A stretch of 38,375 nt of DNA from Bradyrhizobium sp. ARR65 (GTDB taxonomy: Bacteria; Pseudomonadota; Alphaproteobacteria; Rhizobiales; Xanthobacteraceae): positions 63,506 through 101,880 of the forward strand of contig NZ_AWZU01000028.1 in the NCBI RefSeq assembly GCF_000472385.1, read 5' to 3'. The translations under genes were made by a program, and so were the position numbers. How positions within the stretch are numbered: the stretch's first letter is position 1; every line of letters begins with the position of its first letter. The notes below the pieces were generated by a model, which was not told where the DNA came from, did not search any database, and saw only the letters and a list, made by a program, of their open reading frames with translations. Positions 23,221 through 30,903 of this stretch are shown piece by piece.

Positions 23221-24066
23221 CTAGCCTCCACGCCCGGCGACGGTCGTCGCCTTCTGCCAGTGCAGCACCGCGTTCATGAGCTGCTTGATCAGGAGATCGG
23301 AGGCGAAGCCGAGCACGCCGATCGAGATCATCGCCGCCAGCACGATGTCGTAGCGCAGGAAGTAATAGGAATCCCACAGCACATAACCGAGCCCGCTCTT
23401 CACCGCGACCATTTCGGCGGTCACCGTGAGCATCCAGGCCGAGCCGATGGCGATGCGCAAGCCGGCAAAAATGGAGGGCAGCGCGGCCGGCAGCACGATA
23501 TGCCAGAGCATCTGCCGTTCGGAGGCGCCCATCATCGCCCCGGCCCGGATCAGGTTACGGTCGACGGCCTTTACCCCATGGATGGTGTTCATCAGGATCG
23601 GGAAGAACGCGCCGAGGAAGACGAGGAAGATCGCCGGCTTGTCGGCGATGCCGAACCAGATGATCGCCAGCGGAATCCAGGACACCGGCGGGATCGGCCG
23701 CAGCATCTGCAAGGTCGGTTCGAGCGTGGCTTCAGCGGTGCGCCACCAGCCGATCGTGGTGCCGAGCGCAATGCCGGCCAGCGCGGCGATGGCAAAGCCG
23801 GTGGCCACGCGCCAGGCGGAGGAATAGGCATCATGCAGCCAGTGGGCGGAATAGCTTTGCGTGGTCTGGTCGATGCCAAAGATCCAGTCGGCGAGCGCAT
23901 GCAGCACGGCGCTTGGCGCCGGCAGCAGCGCTGGCGGCAGAAAGCCCGCACGCGCGAAGGCTTCCCAGCCCGCGAGCAGCAGCGCCGGGACGATGATGCG
24001 GTCGAACCGTCGTCCGAGTTTCGGGAGCGCGGCGATACGCCCGGTCAGCTCAATAGCCGAGCTCAT
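23221..24066 (-). CDS. NitT/TauT-type ABC transporter permease
   Basis: A 281-residue inner-membrane permease with about six transmembrane segments. It carries the EAA-like loop GASERQMLWHIVLPAALPSI, which docks to the ATPase, followed by AGLRIAIGSAWMLTVTAEMV, typical of SsuC/TauC/ThiX relatives. The ATG at 24066 follows GAGG and overlaps the end of the binding-protein gene by 17 bases, which suggests translational coupling. A longer frame to 24120 exists but lacks support. Import substrate unknown; see the binding protein. Confidence 0.92.
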   Translation of the reverse strand: MSSAIELTGRIAALPKLGRRFDRIIVPALLLAGWEAFARAGFLPPALLPAPSAVLHALADWIFGIDQTTQSYSAHWLHDAYSSAWRVATGFAIAALAGIALGTTIGWWRTAEATLEPTLQMLRPIPPVSWIPLAIIWFGIADKPAIFLVFLGAFFPILMNTIHGVKAVDRNLIRAGAMMGASERQMLWHIVLPAALPSIFAGLRIAIGSAWMLTVTAEMVAVKSGLGYVLWDSYYFLRYDIVLAAMISIGVLGFASDLLIKQLMNAVLHWQKATTVAGRGG

Positions 24067-25063
24067 TCTTCGACCTCTTCGTCGCGGCTTGGAGGAAGGA
24101 ATAGTCGGTGGTCTTGTCAATCAGCGCCGTCACATCGGTCGCGACATATTTCAGATCCTTCATCATCTTCGCGATCGCGATCGTCTCCGGCTTGTGGATG
24201 GCATAATCCGGGAAGGCATTGTCGAGCGCGGCTTCGGCGATTGTCTTGTCCAGTCCCGTCTGCTTGACGATCACACCGGCCCACACGCTTCTATCGGCCT
24301 TGATCTTGTCGACCATGGCGACCACGGCCGCAACCGTTGCCTGAACGTCGGCGCGGCGCGCGGCGATCACGTCGGACCGGGTCACGATGATGTTGGTCAG
24401 GTTTCCGGCGGCTTGGTCGTAGGGCAGTACAAAGGAATTGCCCGCGCCGGCCGCGCGGATCTGGGAGGCGAACGGCTCGACCGAGCAGACCATGTCGATC
24501 TCACCGCGCCGGAGTGCGGCGATGTGGTCGGAGGGGTTGGGAATGTTGACGAACTGTACGTCCTTGTTGACGTCGATGCCTTGCTTGGCGAACGCCCCGC
24601 GCATGTGGATGTCCTGCGCGTTGCCGCGCGATGCCGCGACCTTGAGCGGGGAGCCGGCCGCCTTGCCCTTCTCGATCAGCGCCTTGAAGGCTGCCCAGTC
24701 GCCCTTGGGCAGATTGAGTGCCGGCGCGGAGAGGCATTCCGAGCCGCCGTTCACCTCGCCTGAGATGGCGACGACATCAAAACCTTTGTCGAGCGCGGTG
24801 ACATAGTGGAGATAGGTGACCTGCGCGACGTCGATGCTCTTCGAGACCAGCGCGGTCAGCACATCGTTGCCGGAATTGAAGCCGGTGGCCTCGATGCTCA
24901 CGCCTTGCGCGAGCCCTGGTGTCAGTGCCATCGGCAGGCAATGCGCGCATTTGGCATAGCCGAGCTTGATCGGCGCGCCGTCCGCCCAGGAGCGCTCAGG
25001 CATTGCGCCGAGCAGGCCTGCGACAAGGGCAAAAGCGAAGGCGGCGGAGAGCTTCTTTCGCAC
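24050..25063 (-). CDS. NitT/TauT-type ABC transporter substrate-binding protein
   Basis: A 337-residue periplasmic binding protein with a Sec signal (KKLSAAFAFALVAGLLGAMP..., cleavage probably after WA near residue 27). The mature part begins IKLGYAKCAHCLPMAL, continues with FNSGNDVLTALVSKSIDVAQV (the classical GxxxxxALxxGxxD region of this class) and NPSDHIAALRRGEIDMVCSVEPF. A CxxC pair (Cys39, Cys42) sits where these proteins line the ligand cleft, with Cys110 and another Cys in MVCSVE; this is uncommon for the class. The start is a GTG at 25063 with GGAGG nine bases upstream; the open frame to 25159 is not supported. It leads the minus-strand operon, divergent from the GntR gene. Confidence 0.9.
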   Translation of the reverse strand: MRKKLSAAFAFALVAGLLGAMPERSWADGAPIKLGYAKCAHCLPMALTPGLAQGVSIEATGFNSGNDVLTALVSKSIDVAQVTYLHYVTALDKGFDVVAISGEVNGGSECLSAPALNLPKGDWAAFKALIEKGKAAGSPLKVAASRGNAQDIHMRGAFAKQGIDVNKDVQFVNIPNPSDHIAALRRGEIDMVCSVEPFASQIRAAGAGNSFVLPYDQAAGNLTNIIVTRSDVIAARRADVQATVAAVVAMVDKIKADRSVWAGVIVKQTGLDKTIAEAALDNAFPDYAIHKPETIAIAKMMKDLKYVATDVTALIDKTTDYSFLQAATKRSKNELGY

Positions 25064-25263
25064 GATTAAGAACCTCCAAACGAGCGTGGGTAGAACCGGT
25101 GTCGCGTGCGAGCCTCGCAGGAGAAAAATGCACCCGCAAGGATTTTTTGAATGCTGCATACAATTTGTGCCAAGTGACTATGAAACAAACATGTTTTGTC
25201 TATAATAAAGGCGAGAAAACCGCGTCTCTTCCTGCAATAGATGAGACTTCGGAGGAATAGGTT
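25064..25263. promoter_or_regulatory. Divergent control region, ABC importer / GntR regulator
   Basis: An AT-rich 200-bp gap between the importer operon and the GntR operon. TATAAT at 25201-25206 is a good -10 box for the GntR gene, though no clear -35 is visible. Just upstream lies the palindrome AAACATGTTT (25187-25196), placed where a repressor would block the promoter. A second, imperfect dyad GCATACAATTTGTGC is at 25156-25170, closer to the importer side; its ACAA/TTGT halves recall operators of FCD-type GntR regulators. GGAGG at 25251-25255 is the ribosome-binding site that fixes the TTG start of the regulator. Confidence 0.5.
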
Positions 25264-26013
25264 TTGGAGCAACAACCGAGGAAACGCGGCCGTCCGCGCA
25301 AAAGCAGCATCGATCAAGCATTCGGCCAGAGCTTGCGCTTGCGCCGGGTATCCTTGCACGAGCGCGCCGTCGAGCGGCTGCGCAGACTCATCATTTTCGG
25401 CGAGCTCGCACAGGGGACGGAGCTCATTGAGGCCGAGCTGTGCGCGTTGCTCGGACTGTCGCGCACGCCGCTCCGTGAGGCACTGAAGCTGCTCGCGGCC
25501 GACGGTCTCGTGGAATTGCGTCAGAACCGCAGCGCCCGCGTCGCGGTGATGAACTCCGAGGAGATCGTCAACCTGTTCGAGGCACTCAGCGGAATCGAGC
25601 GCCACGGGGCCGAGCTTGCCGCAGCGCGCATGAGTGCGGCCGAAATCGCGCAGCTCGCCACTATGCAGGAGGAGATGGAGCGCCATTTCGCGGATAACGA
25701 CATCGATCCCTATTTCAAGCTCAATCAGGCGCTGCATCAGGCGATCATGAGCGGCGCGCGCAATCCGTTGCTCAGCGAGACCCATGCGCGGCTGATCGCG
25801 CGTGCCGAATGGGCGCGCTATTCGGCGCTGGGCTCGCGACGGCGCTGGGACGAATCGGTGCAGGAGCATCGCGGGATTCTTGCCGCGCTGGAGGCGCGCG
25901 ACGCGGAGGCCGCCGGCCGGCTGCTCGCCAAGCACGTCATGAATACCGGCCGGGAGGTGGTGCAGGCGTTGGCCACCGATGCGCGGTCGCGGGCCAACAC
26001 CGCGGCGGCGTGA
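25264..26013 (+). CDS. GntR-family (FadR/FCD type) transcriptional regulator with AT-hook-like N-terminus
   Basis: A 249-residue regulator. Residues about 30-98 form the winged helix-turn-helix (ERLRRLIIFGEL, LCALLGLSRTPLREALKLL, GLVELRQNRSARV), and about 105-230 the all-helical FCD ligand domain with metal-type residues in DPYFKLNQALHQAIM and SVQEHRGIL. Unusually, residues 6-13 read RKRGRPRK, an AT-hook core, before the DNA-binding domain. The start is TTG at 25264, eight bases after GGAGG. It is divergent from the importer operon and co-transcribed with the racemase-like and hydantoinase genes, so it very likely controls this unit in response to the imported compound or a product. Confidence 0.92.
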   Translation: MEQQPRKRGRPRKSSIDQAFGQSLRLRRVSLHERAVERLRRLIIFGELAQGTELIEAELCALLGLSRTPLREALKLLAADGLVELRQNRSARVAVMNSEEIVNLFEALSGIERHGAELAAARMSAAEIAQLATMQEEMERHFADNDIDPYFKLNQALHQAIMSGARNPLLSETHARLIARAEWARYSALGSRRRWDESVQEHRGILAALEARDAEAAGRLLAKHVMNTGREVVQALATDARSRANTAAA

Positions 26014-26024
26014 GAGGACGCAAT

Positions 26025-26789
26025 ATGCGAATCTTGATCTTGAACCCCAATACCACCGAACCCGTCACGGGGCTGCTCACCGCTGCCGCGCGCACGGTGG
26101 CATCTCCCGGGACCGAGCTGGTGCCTTTGACGGCGAGCCGCGGGGTTCCCTATCTCGCAACGCGCGCGGAAGCGCAGATCGGCGGCGCCATTGCGATCGA
26201 GATGTTGGCCGAACATCACGGCGAAGCGGATGCGGCGATCATCGCGGCGTTCGGCGATCCCGGCCTGTTCGGCGCGCGCGAATTATTCGACATTCCCGTG
26301 ATCGGCATGTCGGAAGCGGCGATGCTGACCGCGTGCCTGCTCGGTCGGCGCTTTGCCATCATCACCTTCACCGCGGCCTTGACCGGCTGGTACCGCGATT
26401 GCGTCGAGATGCACGGGCTAGGTGAGCGCTGCTGCGCCGTGCGTGCCCTTGAGCAGTCGTTTGCCTCGATTGCCGAGGTGCAGGAGGAGAAGGAAGAGCT
26501 GCTCGTGGCGCTCGCCAACAAGGCGGTGAACGAGGATGAGGCCGAGGTGGTCATTCTCGGCGGGGCGCCACTTGCGGGACTGGCATCCCGCGTCCGCGAG
26601 CGCGTGGCCGTGCCGCTGGTCGATCCCATCGCCGCCGCCGTCAAGCAGGCGGAGGCGCTGGTGACGCTAAGCCCTCGCAAGGCGGTCGCGGGCGCGTTCC
26701 GGCGGCCGGCTGCCAAGCCGACACGGGGCCTTCCCGACAAGCTCGCGGCCTGGATCGAGCATCGCGACATCGCCTCCGCCGCCGAATGA
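26025..26789 (+). CDS. Asp/Glu/hydantoin racemase-family protein lacking both catalytic cysteines
   Basis: A 254-residue protein with the hydantoin-racemase N-terminus MRILILNPNTTEPVT and the block FGDPGLFGARELFDIPVIGMSEAA. Hydantoin racemases use two cysteines (about 76 and 181). Here the first site reads IIAAFGDPG with Ala75 and the second VVILGGAPLAG with Gly180, so both acid/base cysteines are missing. Remaining cysteines (104, 126, 136, 137) are not at those positions. It may be a non-racemising hydrolase, lyase or binding subunit of the same fold. The ATG at 26025 is preceded by GAGAGGA and lies 11 bases after the GntR stop; the hydantoinase gene follows by about 33 bases. A longer upstream frame overlapping the GntR gene is rejected. 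Confidence 0.85.
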   Translation: MRILILNPNTTEPVTGLLTAAARTVASPGTELVPLTASRGVPYLATRAEAQIGGAIAIEMLAEHHGEADAAIIAAFGDPGLFGARELFDIPVIGMSEAAMLTACLLGRRFAIITFTAALTGWYRDCVEMHGLGERCCAVRALEQSFASIAEVQEEKEELLVALANKAVNEDEAEVVILGGAPLAGLASRVRERVAVPLVDPIAAAVKQAEALVTLSPRKAVAGAFRRPAAKPTRGLPDKLAAWIEHRDIASAAE

Positions 26790-26822
26790 TCGGCTTATGC
26801 TCACAACAGGGTGGATCAGGAC

Positions 26823-28229
26823 ATGACATTCGACACCATCATCCGCGGCGGCACTGTGGCGACAGCCTCCGACACCTTCGCTTGCGATGTCGGCATCAGG
26901 AACGGGCGCGTCGCCGCGCTAGGCCATGATCTCGGCGATGCCAAAGAGATCATCGATGCCAGCGGTCGCCTGGTGCTGCCCGGCGGCATCGATAGCCACG
27001 TGCACATCTCCCAGCCGAGCGGGCCCGGCATCGTCATGGCCGACGATTTCGAAAGCGCGACGCGCGCCGCCGCCTTCGGCGGCAACACCACGGTGCTTCC
27101 GTTCTGCTTGCAGGAGCGCGGCCAGAGCCTGCGCCAGGCGGTCAAGGACTATCACGCCAAGGCCGAGGGCAATTGTTATATCGACGTCAGCTTCCATCTC
27201 ATCATCTCCGATCCCACCGACCAGGTGCTGGGCCAGGAACTCCCTGCGCTGATCAAGGACGGCTACACCTCTTTCAAGGTGTTCATGACCTACGAGGACC
27301 TCGCGTTGAGTGATCGGCAGATCCTCGACGTGATGGCAGTTGCGCGCGAAACGCAGGCGCTGATGATGGTGCACGCCGAGAATTTCGACGCCATCCGCTT
27401 TTTCACCGATCGGCTCGAGCGGGCAGGGCAGACCGCCCCGCATTTCCACGGCACCTCGCGCCCCATTCCGGTCGAGCGCGAGGCGACGCACCGCGCCATT
27501 GCGCTGGCAGAGCTGGTCGATGTGCCTGTGATGATCGTTCACGTCTCCAACCGCGAGGCGATGGAGGAGATCCGTCGCGCCCAGCAGCGTGGCCTGAAAG
27601 TGTTCGGCGAGACCTGTCCGCAATATCTTGTTCTCACCGAGAAGGACATGGAAGGCCTCAATATGGAGGGCGCCAAATATGTCTGCAGCCCGCCGCCGCG
27701 TGATGCCGCAAGCCAGGCAGCGTGCTGGGAGGGCCTGCAGCAGGGCGTGTTCAGCGTGTTCTCCAGCGATCATTGCCCGTTCCGCTATGACGAAACGGGC
27801 AAGCTCGCGCCGAAGGGGCGCACCAGCTTCCGCTGGGTGCCGAACGGCATTCCCGGCATCGAAACGCGGTTGCCGATCCTGTTCTCCGAGGGCGTGGTGA
27901 AGGGCCGCATCGATCTCAACCGCTTCGTCGCGCTGTCCTCGACCAACCACGCCAAGACCTACGGCCTCTATCCACGCAAGGGCACCATTGCAGTCGGCGC
28001 TGATGCCGACATCGCGATCTGGGATCCCACGCGCGAGGCCACGATCAGTCAGAACGTTCTGCATCACGGCGCCGACTACACGCCCTATGAGGGCCTGCAA
28101 GTCACCGGCTGGCCGGTCACGACGCTCGTGCGCGGCGGAATCGTCGTGGCCGACGGCGCGCTGGTGGGCCGCAGGGGCGCCGGACAACATCTCGCCCGCG
28201 ATGCCTCGCCGTTCGCGAAGCAGTCATAG
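26823..28229 (+). CDS. Hydantoinase/dihydropyrimidinase-family cyclic amidohydrolase
   Basis: A 468-residue amidohydrolase that should open a cyclic ureide or imide. The full binuclear zinc set is present: His59 and His61 in DSHVHISQ, Lys152 (to be carboxylated) in TSFKVFMTYE, His184 in MVHAEN, His240 in IVHVSN and Asp316 in SSDHCPF. A catalytic Tyr157 and the substrate loop SSTNHAKTYGLYPRKG also match D-hydantoinases. The ATG at 26823 has AGGGTGG eight bases upstream; a GTG at 26811 is an alternative. It completes the GntR operon. No N-carbamoylase or beta-ureidopropionase gene is adjacent. Its TAG stop coincides with the first bases of repeat B. Confidence 0.92.
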   Translation: MTFDTIIRGGTVATASDTFACDVGIRNGRVAALGHDLGDAKEIIDASGRLVLPGGIDSHVHISQPSGPGIVMADDFESATRAAAFGGNTTVLPFCLQERGQSLRQAVKDYHAKAEGNCYIDVSFHLIISDPTDQVLGQELPALIKDGYTSFKVFMTYEDLALSDRQILDVMAVARETQALMMVHAENFDAIRFFTDRLERAGQTAPHFHGTSRPIPVEREATHRAIALAELVDVPVMIVHVSNREAMEEIRRAQQRGLKVFGETCPQYLVLTEKDMEGLNMEGAKYVCSPPPRDAASQAACWEGLQQGVFSVFSSDHCPFRYDETGKLAPKGRTSFRWVPNGIPGIETRLPILFSEGVVKGRIDLNRFVALSSTNHAKTYGLYPRKGTIAVGADADIAIWDPTREATISQNVLHHGADYTPYEGLQVTGWPVTTLVRGGIVVADGALVGRRGAGQHLARDASPFAKQS

Positions 28230-28337
28230 GATGGCTGGGCCACCGGTCGCGCGAATGCGCGCCCGATGACAGGCTCCGCGAAACCCATCATTCTTCTGCG
28301 GTCGCAATGGGTTTTGCTTTCGCTCGATCCATCCTAC
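28227..28337. repeat. Interspersed repeat family B, copy 1, interrupted by a piece of repeat A
   Basis: The ends TAGGATGG and CCATCCTA are inverted, and the right arm (AATGGGTTTTGCTTTCGCTC) matches the GGGTTTCGC arms of copy 2 at 30814-30893. The left arm is mostly replaced by a 39-base piece of family A (28240-28278). It fills the gap between the hydantoinase gene and gcd. Confidence 0.7.
28240..28278 (+). repeat. Interspersed repeat family A, copy 3 (partial)
   Basis: About 39 bases from CCACCGGTCGCGCGAATGCG to CCCGATGACAGGCTCCG match the core of family A copies 1 and 2. It lies inside repeat B copy 1. Confidence 0.7.
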
Positions 28338-28417
28338 ACGCCAAACCAGCGCCGCGAGGAACCTCCTAGCACGTCCTTCGTTCCGTCTTCGCTTGATGGA
28401 CGTGGAGTGCCGAAACC

Positions 28418-30805
28418 ATGGCCGATAGGAAGACGGCACGGCGCACGCCGCTGCTCACGCTGACTGTGGTGGTGGTCGCGATCATGGGCATCGCGCTGGT
28501 CGCCGGCGGTGCCTGGCTGACGCTCTTGGGGGGCTCCTCTTATTACCTGATCGCCGGCGTTACCCTGCTGCTCACCGCCTGGCTACTGTCCATCCGCCGC
28601 GCCGAGGCGCTGTGGCTCTATGCGGCGCTGCTATTGGGAACGATGGCCTGGGCCATTTCCGAGGTCGGTTTCGACTTCTGGTCCCTGGCGCCGCGCGGCG
28701 ACATTCTCGTCCCGCTCGGGGTCTGGCTGTTGCTGCCGTTCATCACCTCGCATCTCGCGCCCGGCGCTCGTCTCGGCAGACTTGCGCTCGGTGGCGTGCT
28801 CGCCTTGGCGCTGGTGGCGCTCGGTCTTTCGCTACGCGCCGACCGCTACGACATCGCCGGCACCTTATCGGCCGAAGCCAATGCTGCCCCGACCAATCCG
28901 CCATCAGCGGAGCCCGCGACAGCACAAGCGGACTGGACCGCCTATGGCGGCACCGGCTTCGGCACGCGCTATTCCGACCTCGGCCAGATCACCAAGGACA
29001 ATGTGAATGATTTGAAGCTCGCCTGGCAGTTCGAGACCGGCGACAAGAAGGGGCCGGACGATCCCGACGAATTCACCAATGAGGCGACCCCGCTGAAAGT
29101 CGGCGATCTCCTCTACACCTGCTCGCCGCATCAGATCGTGTTCGCGCTTGATGCGGCCACCGGCAAACTGCGCTGGAAGTTCGATCCGCAAATTGAGCAC
29201 AACAAGACCTTCCAGCACATGACCTGCCGCGGCGTCGCCTATCACGAGACCAAGCCAGGCGCGGTGACCGCCGACGGCGCACCGGCGCCGAGCGAATGCC
29301 CAAAGCGTATTTTTCTGCCGACCAACGATGGCAGGCTGTTTGCCCTGGATGCCGAAACCGGCAAGCCTTGCGACGGCTTTGGCGAGCACGGCCAGATCGA
29401 TCTGAAAGAGGGCAACGAGATCAAGACGCTCGGCTTCTACGAAGGGACCTCGCCGCCGGTCGTTACTGACAAGATCCTGATCGTGGCAGGCGCCGTGATC
29501 GATAATTATTCCGACCGCGTGCCTTCCGGCGCCATCCGCGGCTTCGACATCTATTCCGGCAAGCTGATCTGGGTATTCGATGCCGGTAATCCCGATCCCA
29601 ACGAGATGCCGTCCGCGACCCACCACTTCGTCCCGGGATCACCGAACTCCTGGACAGTTGCTTCCGTCGACGAAAACCTCGGCCTGGTCTATGAGCCGCT
29701 CGGTTCGAGTTCGCCTGATATCTGGGCCGGCAACCGCACGCCGGATAAGGAGCGCTACGACTCGGCGCTGGTGGCGCTCGACATCGCGACTGGAAAACTG
29801 CGCTGGTCGTTCCAGAACGTGCATCACGATCTCTGGGACATGGACATGCCCTCGCAGCCGAGCCTGGTCGACCTGCACACCGATCAGGGCGTGACGCCCG
29901 CGATCTATATCCCGGCGAAGACCGGAAATATCTTCGTGCTCGATCGCCGCGACGGGCGCCTCTTGGTGCCGGCGCCGGAAAAGCCGGTCCCGCAGGGCGC
30001 CGCGCCCGGCGATCACGTCGCACCGACGCAGCCGTTCTCGGACTTGAGCTTCCGCCCGCGCGAGAAGCTCACCGAGGCGCAGATGTGGGGCAGCACGATG
30101 TTCGACCAGTTGATGTGCCGCGTCAAATTCAAGCGGCTGCGTTACGAGGGTCCATTCACACCGCCATCGGAGCAGGGGACGCTGGTCTATCCCGGCGATT
30201 TCGGCATGTTCGAATGGGGCGGCATTGCGGTCGACCCAAAGCGCGCAATCGCCATCGCCAATCCGCAATCGGTGCCGTTCGTTTCGCGGCTTGTGCCGCG
30301 CGGCGAGAACAATCCTGCCGCACCGAATTCCGCGCACCCGCCGGGTACGGAGCTCGGCGTGCAGCCGATGTACGGCACGCCTTATGGCGTCGATCTCGGC
30401 GTTTTCCTGTCGCCGCTCGGCATTCCCTGCATGGCGCCGCCTTGGGGCAGCCTCGCGGCGCTCGACTTGAAGACCAACAAGATCGTCTGGCAGCACCGCG
30501 TCGGAACCATCCGCGACGAGGCGCCACTGCCGCTGCCGTTCAGGCTCGGCGTGCCCATGCTGGGCGGCCCCATCGTCACCGCGGGCGGCGTGGCGTTTCT
30601 CACGGGCACCATGGACGATTACATCCGCGCCTTCGACGTCAATGATGGCAAGCTGTTATGGCAAGACCGGCTCCCGGCCGGCGGCCAATCGACGCCAATG
30701 ACCTATGAGGTCGGCGGCAAGCAATATGTCGTCACCGTCGACGGCGGCCACGGCTCGTTTGGCACGAAGCTGGGCGATTACGTGCGGGCTTACGCGTTGC
30801 CTTGA
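28418..30805 (+). CDS. gcd: Membrane-bound PQQ-dependent glucose dehydrogenase
   Basis: Oxidises glucose to gluconolactone on the periplasmic side and passes electrons to ubiquinone; it needs the cofactor PQQ. The 795-residue length and layout are typical. The first 140 residues hold five hydrophobic segments (about 12-38, 41-58, 63-84, 95-112, 118-139), then the eight-bladed propeller begins with DWTAYGGTGFGTRYSDL. Signature blocks are VHHDLWDMDMPSQPSLVD, GWIAVDPKR-like GGIAVDPKRA, the LDLKTNKIVWQHRVGT blade and the C-terminal GGHGSFGTKLGDYVRAYALP. The ATG at 28418 follows GGAG. No pqq biosynthesis genes are in the window. Repeats lie on both sides, so it is probably a single transcription unit. 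Confidence 0.95.
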   Translation: MADRKTARRTPLLTLTVVVVAIMGIALVAGGAWLTLLGGSSYYLIAGVTLLLTAWLLSIRRAEALWLYAALLLGTMAWAISEVGFDFWSLAPRGDILVPLGVWLLLPFITSHLAPGARLGRLALGGVLALALVALGLSLRADRYDIAGTLSAEANAAPTNPPSAEPATAQADWTAYGGTGFGTRYSDLGQITKDNVNDLKLAWQFETGDKKGPDDPDEFTNEATPLKVGDLLYTCSPHQIVFALDAATGKLRWKFDPQIEHNKTFQHMTCRGVAYHETKPGAVTADGAPAPSECPKRIFLPTNDGRLFALDAETGKPCDGFGEHGQIDLKEGNEIKTLGFYEGTSPPVVTDKILIVAGAVIDNYSDRVPSGAIRGFDIYSGKLIWVFDAGNPDPNEMPSATHHFVPGSPNSWTVASVDENLGLVYEPLGSSSPDIWAGNRTPDKERYDSALVALDIATGKLRWSFQNVHHDLWDMDMPSQPSLVDLHTDQGVTPAIYIPAKTGNIFVLDRRDGRLLVPAPEKPVPQGAAPGDHVAPTQPFSDLSFRPREKLTEAQMWGSTMFDQLMCRVKFKRLRYEGPFTPPSEQGTLVYPGDFGMFEWGGIAVDPKRAIAIANPQSVPFVSRLVPRGENNPAAPNSAHPPGTELGVQPMYGTPYGVDLGVFLSPLGIPCMAPPWGSLAALDLKTNKIVWQHRVGTIRDEAPLPLPFRLGVPMLGGPIVTAGGVAFLTGTMDDYIRAFDVNDGKLLWQDRLPAGGQSTPMTYEVGGKQYVVTVDGGHGSFGTKLGDYVRAYALP

Positions 30806-30813
30806 AGCGCATA

Positions 30814-30893
30814 TAGGATGGATTCAGCGAAAGCGAAACCCATCAAAATGCTGGTGAGAGAAAGGGTGGGTTTCGCGTTGCTCAACCCATCTA
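30814..30893. repeat. Interspersed repeat family B, copy 2 (complete)
   Basis: TAGGATGG...GCGAAACCCATC, a short loop, then GGTGGGTTTCGC...CCCATCTA form a long inverted repeat. It lies between the convergent gcd and dppC-like genes and can fold on either transcript, so it may serve as a two-way 3'-end structure. It shares arms with copy 1 at 28227-28337. Confidence 0.75.
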
Positions 30894-30903
30894 CGAGCTG
30901 ACA

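Noticed and set aside
25153..25172. TTGGCAC...GC on the minus strand, like a sigma-54 promoter
   Set aside because: The distance between GG and GC is 12 bases instead of the required 10.
15692..28337. Repeated palindromic blocks considered as CRISPR repeats or IS ends
   Set aside because: Copies are dispersed singly with no regular spacers, and no transposase or cas gene is present.
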